Shown here: positions 1 through 7,745 of the stretch, piece after piece
Numbering within the stretch: position 1 is the stretch's first letter
How the letters are laid out: each line of letters starts with the position of its first letter
NCBI GenBank assembly: GCA_026552955.1
Contig: JAPMTS010000040.1
Location: 1-48,738, forward strand
Reading direction: 5' to 3'
Length of the DNA: 48,738 nucleotides
From: Candidatus Methanoperedens sp.
Lineage (GTDB): Archaea > Halobacteriota > Methanosarcinia > Methanosarcinales > Methanoperedenaceae
Position numbers and translations under genes: made by a program
The notes under the pieces: model-generated
Told to the model about the DNA's origin: nothing
The model's database searches: none
The model's input: only the letters and a program-made list of their open reading frames with translations

Positions 1-1
1 A

Positions 2-79
2 AATTGGCGTCTTGCAGAAATCCCAAAGAAATCAAGAATACTTATCGAAAAACTTGAGTTAAATATGGATGGTACGTAA
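2..79 (+). CDS. 3' end of an upstream gene (partial, uncertain)
   Basis: An open frame enters from the left edge and stops at TAA 77-79, overlapping the start of the HicB-like gene by 11 bases. The readable tail (about 25 residues, with EIPKKSRILIEKLEL) has ordinary protein composition. Short overlaps of this kind are typical of the compact operon that follows. Too little is present to name it, and it could be a chance open frame. Confidence 0.3.
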   Translation, partial: NWRLAEIPKKSRILIEKLELNMDGT

Positions 80-350
80 AATATGCGGAGTTAGGGATTA
101 TATTAACAAAGCTTTGAGCAAAGCTGAATACGATAAGCTTGAAGATGGCAGCTTTTCCGGCAGGATACCAGAATGTCCGGGTGTTATAGCTTTTAGTAAG
201 ACACTTTTTGAGTGCCAGAAAGAACTTGAATCAGTCCTGGAAGGTTGGCTAATAATCAAAATGCGGCACAGCGATACGTTGCCTGTATTAGACAATCTGG
301 ATATCAATGCAAATATCCCGCATGGCGATGAGGCTGTGGCTAATGCCTAA
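69..350 (+). CDS. hicB: HicB-family antitoxin
   Basis: 93-residue protein matching the partial RNase H-like fold of HicB antitoxins: a short beta region with the pattern DGSFSGRIPECPGVIAFSKTL, followed by a helix in which ECQKELESVLEGW is typical of the family. HicB neutralises HicA and usually represses the operon. The C-terminus is short and lacks an obvious ribbon-helix-helix or HTH DNA-binding domain, so autoregulation may depend on another protein. The next gene starts inside its last codons (8-base overlap at 343-350), the usual translational coupling of hicBA. Antitoxin-first gene order is common in archaea. Family assignment is confident; activity is inferred. Confidence 0.82.
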   Translation: MVRKICGVRDYINKALSKAEYDKLEDGSFSGRIPECPGVIAFSKTLFECQKELESVLEGWLIIKMRHSDTLPVLDNLDINANIPHGDEAVANA

Positions 351-573
351 ATGGAAGCCATGTAAACGAAGGTTTTTCATCAAAAAACTGGTAAAATTGG
401 GTTTCAATGCGCCTGAATCCGGGGAACGACATTTCTACATGCGATTTGGCGCCAAAGTTTTAACAATTCCAGGCAATGATGAATATCCAGTTCTGCAGCT
501 TAAAATGATGATCAAAGAATTGGAGACACTGATTGGGAGAAAAATTACCCTGGAAGAATGGGAAGAACTTTAA
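343..573 (+). CDS. hicA: HicA-family toxin (mRNA interferase)
   Basis: I start this gene at ATG 343, giving 76 residues beginning MPKWKPCKRRFF. An upstream in-frame ATG at 307 would add 12 residues unlike the family. HicA toxins have a dsRBD-like fold and cleave mRNA. The family layout is visible: a basic N-terminus with KRRFFIKKLVKLGF, then a glycine/histidine segment ESGERHFYMRFG that carries the catalytic histidine, then the TIPGNDEYPVLQLKMMIKEL strand-helix. The gene overlaps hicB by 8 bases. All core elements appear intact, so an active toxin is plausible. Confidence 0.8.
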   Translation: MPKWKPCKRRFFIKKLVKLGFNAPESGERHFYMRFGAKVLTIPGNDEYPVLQLKMMIKELETLIGRKITLEEWEEL

Positions 574-879
574 TTCATATCCTTCAAACCTCGTCCACAC
601 CTCATGTCAAGGATGAATTGTCATATGGAATTATATCCACAGATTGCGCAGATTTTCCCAGATTCGGAGATTTTCTATTATTTTCTGATTTGAAAACCAC
701 AGAGAGCACAGAGGACACAGAGAAAAATGACAACGCTCTGCGCTCTCTGAGTACTCTGTGGTTGATTCTTCCAGAAGAAATCAAAAAGTTTCTTATTTGT
801 GCTAATTGACACTTGACAGAACACTAGCCACCTGGGAGTTCTCGATTAAACTGAAGGTATTTCGAGATTGTCTGTTCGT
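574..879. other. 306-base gap with short repeats, no gene supported
   Basis: This gap separates hicA from the convergent end of the MntA/HepT/HsdR operon. It contains an acagattgcgcagatttt-type segment (about 640-680) and the CACAGAG palindrome annotated separately. An open frame from 558 to 809 runs through the repeats and has no protein-like features, so I do not call it. Confidence 0.6.
695..763. repeat. Imperfect CACAGAG palindrome
   Basis: AACCACAGAGAGCACAGAG at the left is mirrored by CTGAGTACTCTGTGGTT at the right, giving a long imperfect hairpin of CACAGAG units. Intergenic repeats built from CACAGAG units are, to my knowledge, common in many bacterial and archaeal genomes. It lies between convergent genes and may act as a transcription end point. 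Confidence 0.7.
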
Positions 880-1188
880 TCATATATATTTCACTTCTTC
901 AAGGATATGCTTGCCTATTCTCGGTTTCAAAGCATTTTTTGGAACAAGATCAACCTTTTTGCCAAGGATTTCACTTAACTCTAATTCCATCCCCACAAAA
1001 TCAAGAAGACCGATTGGTTTTTCAAACTCAACCAGAATATCAACATCGCTTTTTTTCTTCTGCTCTCCCCTGATGTACGAACCAAATACTCCAAGGGTTT
1101 TAACCCTATATTTTTCTTCGAAGAAGGGCAGATTTTTCTTAAGTTTTATCATGATCTGCTCAACTTCTTCCAATTGGTCATTCTTCAT
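880..1188 (-). CDS. mntA: MntA-type nucleotidyltransferase (second copy)
   Basis: 102-residue minimal nucleotidyltransferase. The family signature GS-x10-DxD is intact, with GS at residues 36-37 and DVD at 48-50. In HepT/MntA systems MntA transfers AMP to a tyrosine of HepT and so neutralises the toxin. This is the last gene of a four-gene minus-strand operon and overlaps hepT by 4 bases (ATGA). It is shorter at the N-terminus than the other MntA (1510-1872) and differs clearly in sequence, so it is not a recent tandem copy. Which of the two pairs with HepT cannot be told from sequence. Confidence 0.85.
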   Translation of the reverse strand: MKNDQLEEVEQIMIKLKKNLPFFEEKYRVKTLGVFGSYIRGEQKKKSDVDILVEFEKPIGLLDFVGMELELSEILGKKVDLVPKNALKPRIGKHILEEVKYI

Positions 1189-1520
1189 GTTTCGCTCAGA
1201 ATTTTTTTGACCTTTTTTTTCAAAGCTGGCAGGTCTTTTTCAACAGTATCCCAAACAACTTCTAAATCAACACCAAAATAGTGATGTATCAGTTTATCCC
1301 TCATACCTGCTATGTCTTCCCATGGAATTTTCGGATATTTTTCCCTTAACTCAGGTGAGAGATGTTTTGTTGCTTCGCCAATAATCTCAAGTTGTCGGAC
1401 AACTCCATCCTGAACAAGCTTGCACCCGATAAAATCCTCGAATCCCATACCATCAATATACTCCTCGATCTGATTAATCGAATCAAGGATATGTTTCAAG
1501 AAAACAGCATCATCCTTCAT
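1185..1520 (-). CDS. hepT: HepT-type HEPN toxin (DUF86)
   Basis: 111-residue all-helical HEPN protein. The catalytic and target motif R-x4-H-x-Y is complete: R74, H79 and Y81 in RDKLIHHY. HEPN RNases use R and H for RNA cleavage, and the tyrosine is the residue AMPylated by MntA in characterised pairs. It overlaps the upstream mntA by 11 bases and the downstream mntA by 4, so all three should be translated together. Presence between two nucleotidyltransferases, behind an HsdR-like gene, points to a defence or abortive-infection role (inference). Confidence 0.87.
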   Translation of the reverse strand: MKDDAVFLKHILDSINQIEEYIDGMGFEDFIGCKLVQDGVVRQLEIIGEATKHLSPELREKYPKIPWEDIAGMRDKLIHHYFGVDLEVVWDTVEKDLPALKKKVKKILSET

Positions 1521-1872
1521 GATAGATAGGCTTCACCTCGGATTTTATACGTTCTATCAAATAAGGGCTTATAGATTTCTCAGTTACAAGATCAACCTTA
1601 ATGCCAAGTATCTCTGACAGGTCCCTTTCAATTCTAACAAGATCTAACAGGCTCTTTCTCATGGAAAAACTCGCCAAAAAATCTACATCGCTCTCTTCTT
1701 TCTGCTCTCCTCTGGCATAAGAGCCGAACAGACCAAGAAAAGAAATGTCATTCTTTTTGCAAACTCTTATGATTGATTCTTCTTTAGTTTCATCTATCAG
1801 CAGATAATCTGCCAATTTTTGAGAAATTTTACTGGAACTTTCTCTTTCAACATTAGTATTCTTCTTTCTCAT
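1510..1872 (-). CDS. mntA: MntA-type nucleotidyltransferase (first copy)
   Basis: 120-residue nucleotidyltransferase with intact GS-x10-DxD (GS 50-51, DVD 62-64). It carries a charged N-terminal extension of about 30 residues that the downstream copy lacks. It overlaps the end of the HsdR-like gene by 4 bases and runs 11 bases into hepT. In known systems the MNT protein is the antitoxin of HepT. The extension may give it different partner specificity, but that is inference. Confidence 0.85.
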   Translation of the reverse strand: MRKKNTNVERESSSKISQKLADYLLIDETKEESIIRVCKKNDISFLGLFGSYARGEQKEESDVDFLASFSMRKSLLDLVRIERDLSEILGIKVDLVTEKSISPYLIERIKSEVKPIYHEG

Positions 1873-4646
1873 ACTGCAAGCACCTCATTTAACTCTTCTA
1901 AGATATTATTCAATCCATTACCGAAGAGCTGGTATGCCTTCACGATCCCTCCCTTTTCATAGAACGGCGAAAGTTCAAAATCCTCATTATCAATGCTCAA
2001 AGATGTTGCTATATGATCTTTTATCATTACAAGCCACTCGGTCTGAATTTGTGTGAACCTCCCTCCCGCTTTCTCCTGCTGGGCGCGCCACTTTTCAAAG
2101 CGCTGGTTCACTGTTTCAGGGAAAGGCTCAAGCACTTCACTCTTTCCGGAGGCAAAGCGTATCAATGAAATGATGTTCGTCAGAAGCTTTTGCACACCTG
2201 CGCCTTTTACCTTTGACTTATCCAGTTGTTCATAAGCCTGCCAGAGTAGTTCCGGCGTGAGTTGATATGGCGGTTTTCTTATTGCTTCGGCAACCTCTCT
2301 TATCTCCCCGTATGTCAGGTGGCGCTTGCTATAGGGCTTGCTGTAAATTATCTGCAGGGCGGTAATTTCATCTTTATTCTCTTCAATGAATTTCTTGAAA
2401 GTATCCACAACAGTGCGGGCTTTTTCCTTTGCCTGTTCATCATACCCTGCGAAAATGACCGTGTCTTTACTTGTTATATCGATATCCTGTTCATTCCTGT
2501 TCTTGATCTCAATGAGAAGGTTCCTGAGCTTGGGATTATCAAAAGGAATGCAGGCGCTTTTCGCCAGTTCCTTCCCAGCGTTTTTGATTTGATCATCTGT
2601 TGGCGTTTCTGTTTTGAAAATATCCCGTGCCTTCTCAAATTTCTTATCAGGGTCAACAGCATCCAGAAGGCCGTTGGCAAGCACTTTTAAAGACTTGCCT
2701 TCTGAGGCCTTTTCAATATCCGACCTGTCTTTTTCATCGATTTCCCTATCCATCTTCGAAAGTCTTCCTGCAAGAGACGTAAGATTATCTTCATCCCTGA
2801 TCCCGGCCGCGATCGACGTGATGAGCTTATCAAATGAAACACTCTTTTTTCGCTCAAGGGGGCGCGAATCAGTTTTATCATTCTCACACACTCCCACTGC
2901 ATCCACTATCATAAAATGGGTTTTGGCAAGAGCATCCTTAGTGATAGCCTGGAAATCCGTATGAGATATTGTCCGGGTGCCCCGTCCTTTCATCTGCTCA
3001 AAAAGAACCCTTGATTTGACATCCCTCATGAACAACAGGCACTCAAGCGGCCTGATATCTGTCCCGGTTGAAATCATGTCCACGGTAACAGCTATCCGGG
3101 GATTATAGGAATTACGAAAACTGGCAATGAGGTCTTCAGTTTTGTCTCCAACAGTTCGATAGGTTATTTTTTTGCAGAAGTCATTGCCTTTACCGAATTC
3201 CTCCCTGATAATATGGACAATATCCTCCGCATGCGAATCGTCTTTGGCAAATACAAGGGTCTTCGGGATTTCCGTCCGACCTGGAAAAATCTCCGCAGGC
3301 AGCTTCTCTTTAAAGGTCTTGATAATTGTCCGGATCTGGTCTTTTGCAACCACGCTCCTGTCCAGTTGATTCGAGGCATATTCTAAAGGTTCATCAATTT
3401 GTTCCCACCTGACCTTTCTTGTAAGTTTATCTCTTTTATCAATATAATCTCCTGCTTCAACACGGCTGCCTTTTTCAGTGATATTGGTTTTGATGCGGTA
3501 AACCTCATATCCCACATTCACCCCGTCTGCAACTGCTCTTTCATGGCTATATTCCATGACAAGATTCTGGTTAAAAAATCCCAGTGATTGTTTTGATGGT
3601 GTGGCAGTCAGTCCTATTATGAACGCATCAAAATATTCGAGAACCTGCCTCCATAGACCATAGATTGAACGATGGCATTCATCCGTGACAATGAAATCAA
3701 ATGTCTCAATAGGAATTTGAGGATTGTACGAAACATCCTTTACCCTGCCATCCGGTGAAATCTCAAAAAGTGACTGCTCTTCGTTCTCAGGCTGAAATTC
3801 CGTTTCTCCGCTTAACATTGAATAAAGCCTCTGGATAGTAGTGATACAAACCTTGCTCACGGGATCAATTGTATTTGATGTCAGGTGCTGGACATTGTAT
3901 AGCTCTGTAAATTTCCTGCCATCATCAGGGGTAATATATTGCGCAAATTCCTTTTTTGTCTGGCGTCCAAGGTTGCTCCTGTCCACCAGGAAAAGAATCC
4001 TTTTGGCACCTGCGAATTTTATCAGGCGGTAAATGAAACTCACGGCAGTATAGGTCTTTCCGCTTCCTGTTGCCATCTGCATAAGCGCTCTTGGTCTTAT
4101 TTGCGCAAAGGATTGTTCAAGGTTCTGTATAGCTTCAAACTGGCAATCCCTGAGCCCTTCTCTTATCAATGGATGATTGGAGGCCATTGTTTTCAATCTT
4201 GACCTGAGGGTGTCCGGTTGAGAACTCCATTCCATTAAAGTCTCAGGTTTGTGAAATGCAAAAACCATTCGAGACCTCGTATCCGTGTCTCTTATATCCC
4301 GGAAGTAGGTTTCTGTACCGGTGCTCTCATAAGAAAAAGGAGGTGAATCCTCAACTTTTGGAAGCCTGTTCGGAACACCCGTTAAATATTTTTCTGTCTG
4401 CTCTGATACTCCGCTTAACGTTGTTCCTTCCGGTTTAGCTTCAAGGACCCCTCCGGCGCTTCTATCTAAGAATAATAAATAATCGGTAAAACCTGAATCC
4501 AGTGGAAATTCACGCACAGCTACGCCCAGAGATGCACCCAGATTAAAGTCCGGATAATCTTGAATTGTCCATCCTGCACTTTCAAGCAGTTTGTCGATAT
4601 GTTGTCTGGCTTTCTCTTCAGGTTTCTGGTTGACCATAATCTCCAT
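1869..4646 (-). CDS. Type I restriction R-subunit-like nuclease/helicase (HsdR, EcoEI type), without M or S genes nearby
   Basis: 925-residue nuclease-helicase. The N-terminal PD-(D/E)xK nuclease is visible as D55 in FTDYLLFLD and E69-A-K71. The superfamily 2 helicase core follows: Walker A MATGSGKT 191-198, DECH 322-325, LTATP 346-350, and the motif VI region QMKGRGTRT at about 555-565. The C-terminal 250 residues match the EcoEI_R_C type. HsdR normally acts in a complex with HsdM and HsdS, but upstream lies an unrelated DUF72 gene and downstream lie MntA/HepT/MntA, so no methylase or specificity gene is linked in the window. A TATA-like stretch (4664-4676) sits about 20-25 bases before ATG 4646; a second in-frame ATG is at 4637. 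It may act alone, with distant hsdMS, or as the effector of this operon. Confidence 0.85.
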   Translation of the reverse strand: MEIMVNQKPEEKARQHIDKLLESAGWTIQDYPDFNLGASLGVAVREFPLDSGFTDYLLFLDRSAGGVLEAKPEGTTLSGVSEQTEKYLTGVPNRLPKVEDSPPFSYESTGTETYFRDIRDTDTRSRMVFAFHKPETLMEWSSQPDTLRSRLKTMASNHPLIREGLRDCQFEAIQNLEQSFAQIRPRALMQMATGSGKTYTAVSFIYRLIKFAGAKRILFLVDRSNLGRQTKKEFAQYITPDDGRKFTELYNVQHLTSNTIDPVSKVCITTIQRLYSMLSGETEFQPENEEQSLFEISPDGRVKDVSYNPQIPIETFDFIVTDECHRSIYGLWRQVLEYFDAFIIGLTATPSKQSLGFFNQNLVMEYSHERAVADGVNVGYEVYRIKTNITEKGSRVEAGDYIDKRDKLTRKVRWEQIDEPLEYASNQLDRSVVAKDQIRTIIKTFKEKLPAEIFPGRTEIPKTLVFAKDDSHAEDIVHIIREEFGKGNDFCKKITYRTVGDKTEDLIASFRNSYNPRIAVTVDMISTGTDIRPLECLLFMRDVKSRVLFEQMKGRGTRTISHTDFQAITKDALAKTHFMIVDAVGVCENDKTDSRPLERKKSVSFDKLITSIAAGIRDEDNLTSLAGRLSKMDREIDEKDRSDIEKASEGKSLKVLANGLLDAVDPDKKFEKARDIFKTETPTDDQIKNAGKELAKSACIPFDNPKLRNLLIEIKNRNEQDIDITSKDTVIFAGYDEQAKEKARTVVDTFKKFIEENKDEITALQIIYSKPYSKRHLTYGEIREVAEAIRKPPYQLTPELLWQAYEQLDKSKVKGAGVQKLLTNIISLIRFASGKSEVLEPFPETVNQRFEKWRAQQEKAGGRFTQIQTEWLVMIKDHIATSLSIDNEDFELSPFYEKGGIVKAYQLFGNGLNNILEELNEVLAV

Positions 4647-4770
4647 AAAAGCAACAAATCTTTATAGTTATACTTAGATAAAATCTTATTGATGATGCCA
4701 AATTGGATCGGTCAAAAGCTGGAAAATAGTCTTTCGCCAGGCATTGTGGTTTCTCGATGCTTTCCCTTCT

Positions 4771-5937
4771 TCATACCACTTTTCTCCCCGTATACTGGCT
4801 GAATTCCCACTTCTCCCTTTTGATCCCAAGAAGTACACTTCTTGCCATATCCTCCGGCAGTGCAAGCATAAGCGCGCCAATATGCTTACAAAATCTTTTA
4901 TCTCTCTGTGTTTGTCTCCAATCCCCACAATCATGAAGTATAAACCGCCTTTTAAGATCTACGTAAATCGAATAACCGCGAACATCAGCAATGATCTTTT
5001 CGTTGCTCAATTCGATTATCTCAATGTCCTTTATCTCCTTTGCCCTATCAAGTCTTAAAGCATCAATATGCTCTGAAAGCAAAGTCATTACATCCTCTTT
5101 TTCCAGTTCAAGAAAATCCTCCAGCGTCATAGCAACAATTTTTTCTTTTATTTTGCTTTTCCGGTAATCTGAAATATGCTGCCTCTTTTCTTTCTGTTCC
5201 TCCGTGGCAATTCCCAGCATTTCCAGTACATCTATGCAGTTCTCAGGTGCATATCCATGGTAATGGTTGTTGAAGTAGCCATAAACCTGTGCGTTCCGGG
5301 ACATCTCCTGAATTCCGGGTATCCATTCTTCAAGTTCATCTCTTGAATAGCGGTAGTTATACCACATCTTTTTGCCTCTGCCATGCCAGCGCACATAGGC
5401 TATATCCGAAGTTAACCTGATCTCAGGCCCGAGCAGCGGCTCATCTACGGCCACAGTGGCAATATTATATTTTGAAAGCAGGTCATACACTTCATCATTG
5501 AGCCAGGTCTTGTTCCTGTATTCAAGCGCAAATCGCATATCTCCTGGCAGTATTTCCAGGAATGCTTCTATCTTTTCCTTTTTGAATTTCATTCCGGGTG
5601 GAAGCTGGATCAGGATACAGGCAAGCTTTTCCCGGAGCGGTTTTATCAGATCGCAGAATCTTTTCAGGTCATCGTGGGCACCTTTTGAGAGATCCAGCAT
5701 TTTTTCATGGGTTATCAGGCGGTTGAGCTTTACTGCGAATCTAAAATCAGGAGGTGTATACTTTTCCCAGCCAAAAACGATACCCTGTGACGGATAGCTG
5801 TAGAATGTAGAATTGATCTCTGCGGTGTTAAAAATATGCGAATATGCCCTGAGTTTTGACTCATCTGTCTTTTTATAGAATACATCTGCCCAGTCGCGAT
5901 AATCCCAGCCTGAGCATCCGAGGTGAATTGAGCCCAT
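4771..5937 (-). CDS. DUF72 protein with C-terminal SWIM-like extension
   Basis: 388 residues. The first roughly 245 residues form the TIM-barrel DUF72 domain, recognised by the GCSGWDYRDW start, the AEINSTFY segment, and YGYFNNHYHGYAPENC near its end. DUF72 has no established function; nucleic-acid or phosphate-related roles have been suggested from the fold. The remaining roughly 140 residues form a separate domain with HDCGDWRQTQRDKRFCKH, which resembles a SWIM zinc finger (C-x-C-xn-C-x-H) that has lost one of its first two cysteines. The neighbouring divergent gene encodes a DUF72 protein without this extension. An orthologue with a complete SWIM motif would settle the assignment. Confidence 0.75.
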   Translation of the reverse strand: MGSIHLGCSGWDYRDWADVFYKKTDESKLRAYSHIFNTAEINSTFYSYPSQGIVFGWEKYTPPDFRFAVKLNRLITHEKMLDLSKGAHDDLKRFCDLIKPLREKLACILIQLPPGMKFKKEKIEAFLEILPGDMRFALEYRNKTWLNDEVYDLLSKYNIATVAVDEPLLGPEIRLTSDIAYVRWHGRGKKMWYNYRYSRDELEEWIPGIQEMSRNAQVYGYFNNHYHGYAPENCIDVLEMLGIATEEQKEKRQHISDYRKSKIKEKIVAMTLEDFLELEKEDVMTLLSEHIDALRLDRAKEIKDIEIIELSNEKIIADVRGYSIYVDLKRRFILHDCGDWRQTQRDKRFCKHIGALMLALPEDMARSVLLGIKREKWEFSQYTGRKVV

Positions 5938-5970
5938 ACCAATTAATTATATCCTTTCGAATTAATACTT
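5938..5970. promoter_or_regulatory. Bidirectional promoter between two DUF72 genes
   Basis: Only 33 bases separate the two divergent starts. The spacer is AT-rich and partly palindromic (AATTAATTAT ... CGAATTAAT), with TATA-like sequence readable on both strands. Two core promoters must overlap here, so expression of the two genes is probably linked or mutually exclusive. Confidence 0.5.
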
Positions 5971-6891
5971 ATGTTTATGATGTACATCGGTGCAGGAGGA
6001 TGGGCATATTTCAAAGTATCTGGATTTGATTCCCTCGCAGCTTACTCAAAAGCGTATGACTTTGTGGAAGTGAATTCAACTTTCTATACCACTCCCCCCA
6101 TAGAAATGGTCAGGTCATGGAGGCAAAGAGTCCCTGACGATTTCATGTTTTCAGTAAGGTGTCACAAAGACCTGACGCATAAATACATGCTTTTCCCCGG
6201 GAAGGAAAGCTATGAAATAATCAATCGGTCGCTTCGCATTTGCAGTGAATTAAAGGCGACGATCCTGCATATCCAGACACCTCCAGCTTTTAATCCCGAT
6301 AAAAACCTGGAGAATATTCATGATTTCTTTTCATCAGTTGATCCTGGCAATGTGAGGCTTGCATGGGAAATACGCGGGAAGGTTTCTGATAGAATGGTGA
6401 ACTTTTTGCATGATATGGGAATAATCCACTGTACTGATATCTCAAGGGAAATGCCTGTTGTGGATTCCGATATATTATACACCCGCCTGTTCGGCCATGG
6501 TGAGCATAATTTGTACCAGTTCGATGATGTGGAATTATTGAAGATCGAAACGATCGCAAAAGAAAAAAGGCGGGAAGATGTTTATCTCACATTCCACGGG
6601 GAAAAGATGTATTCTGATGCTGCACGCCTTAAGGTGTATGAAAAAAGCGGGACATTCCCGAAGGTCACAAAGGCTACGGGGCTGGCATCCTTGAAGATTG
6701 TCCTTGAGGAGGATGCAAAATTCCCTATAACAAAGAGCGAATTGATAGAAAAACAGGGCTGGAAAGTGTTTGACCTGACCGGGAATGAGCATGTTCATAC
6801 TAATGTGCTGCTGGCAAGATTGCCAGATCGGAAATATTCAAGTGTGAACGACGTTATAGGGGCATTGGGAACTTTAATAGACTTGCGCTAA
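5971..6891 (+). CDS. DUF72 protein
   Basis: 306-residue DUF72 protein. It shows the same landmarks as its divergent neighbour: a GAGGWAYFKV start, VEVNSTFYTTPP, then LHIQTPPAF in the barrel. From about residue 230 the C-terminal part (a KSELIEKQGWKVFDLTG region) differs from the neighbour and has no cysteine motif. In-frame ATGs at residues 1, 3 and 4 make the exact start uncertain; the last (5980) also fits the family. Function unknown. The head-to-head pairing of two diverged paralogues suggests related but non-identical roles. Confidence 0.78.
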   Translation: MFMMYIGAGGWAYFKVSGFDSLAAYSKAYDFVEVNSTFYTTPPIEMVRSWRQRVPDDFMFSVRCHKDLTHKYMLFPGKESYEIINRSLRICSELKATILHIQTPPAFNPDKNLENIHDFFSSVDPGNVRLAWEIRGKVSDRMVNFLHDMGIIHCTDISREMPVVDSDILYTRLFGHGEHNLYQFDDVELLKIETIAKEKRREDVYLTFHGEKMYSDAARLKVYEKSGTFPKVTKATGLASLKIVLEEDAKFPITKSELIEKQGWKVFDLTGNEHVHTNVLLARLPDRKYSSVNDVIGALGTLIDLR

Positions 6892-7307
6892 TCATAAAAA
6901 ATTACAAGCAGAAGCACAATGTAAGATCCTTGGCTGCATAAAATCAATAGCTACAATGAGTTCATTGTTTTCATCTTCCTTTTGCCAAGACAACCGAAAT
7001 CCATGCTAAAAAGTAAAATAAATGATATAGTATCTACTATCCGTTTGTTTGGTCAGTTTCCCTTTCAATGGACTCAAATTAATTCATTTGCGGTTGATAT
7101 TCCCTCTTATTCTTCAAAACCGAGTAAACTATCCTCAATAATTTAGTATTTGACACCTTGACAAGACACCCAGATTATTGGCCTGGAAGATAATATTCAT
7201 CCAGATGAAAGGAAAGCGGATGACACTGATTACGCGGATACGCACTGATTTGATGTTAATATTTCTCTTCTTTCATTCGAGAAGAGTGCTCTTTTGAATA
7301 GTAATTC
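6892..7307. other. 416-base gap with transposase remnant and repeat
   Basis: No intact gene is supported. The gap contains a short decayed transposase-like tail (annotated separately) and, at about 7210-7255, a GCGGATGACACTGATTACGCGG-like segment that resembles common intergenic repeats. The rest looks non-coding. Confidence 0.55.
7079..7165 (-). pseudogene. Possible C-terminal remnant of an IS110-type transposase
   Basis: Read on the minus strand, about 28 codons end at TAA (7079-7081) and give NTKLLRIVYSVLKNKREYQ near the stop. A K-LL-x-I-x-Y-x-(M/V)-L-K pattern just before the stop is typical of the C-terminus of IS110-family transposases. Nothing upstream continues the frame and no inverted repeats are visible, so this would be an insertion-sequence fossil. 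The short length makes the call tentative. Confidence 0.3.
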
Positions 7308-7610
7308 TCAACCAAACAACTCCTTTAGCGCTTGTGCTGCCGTATACACGCAGCCCACACCGCTCAAATGTTGTGCAACTCTTAAAGCTTCGGTAATCTC
7401 TTCTTTTGTGGCGCCCGCTTCTATGGCCTGTTGAGCCAGTGATATCACGCCATTGACTGCGCCGTACGATGCATCAAAAGCCATAGCTATGAGTAACTTA
7501 TATTTTCGCGGCAGGGCGCCTTCGTCAAAAGCAAAGTCACGAGATTTTTCAACGTGTTGAAGAAGTTCAGGGTCTAATTTTTCGTATATTTTCAGGGGAT
7601 GTTCTGTCAT
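7308..7610 (-). CDS. Carboxymuconolactone decarboxylase-fold protein without active-site Cys/His
   Basis: 100-residue all-helical protein of the CMD/AhpD fold. In peroxidase-type members the core helix reads C-x2-C-x3-H followed by a GAT turn. Aligning on the conserved AGATKEEI turn places A51, G54 and L58 at those three positions, so no thiol redox centre can form there. A lone cysteine lies in GVGCVY near the C-terminus. The protein may be structural or ligand-binding rather than an alkylhydroperoxidase. It lies as a single gene. Confidence 0.8.
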   Translation of the reverse strand: MTEHPLKIYEKLDPELLQHVEKSRDFAFDEGALPRKYKLLIAMAFDASYGAVNGVISLAQQAIEAGATKEEITEALRVAQHLSGVGCVYTAAQALKELFG

Positions 7611-7745
7611 TTTATCTCTCCACTATTAGTCGGATTCATATTATATCAGCGATGCCCTCTAAGGAAGATCATGTTCTATTCCTTTATATTTTCCATTCAG
7701 TCGAATGTTCTTTTTTCTTGGCAGGCTTACTTGCAGGGTGGTAGT

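Noticed and set aside
558-809. 83-codon frame after hicA
   Set aside because: It is formed by CACAGAG and cagatt repeats and has no protein-like features.
806-1210. 134-codon plus-strand frame
   Set aside because: It is the antisense shadow of the mntA/hepT genes, which have clear motifs on the other strand.
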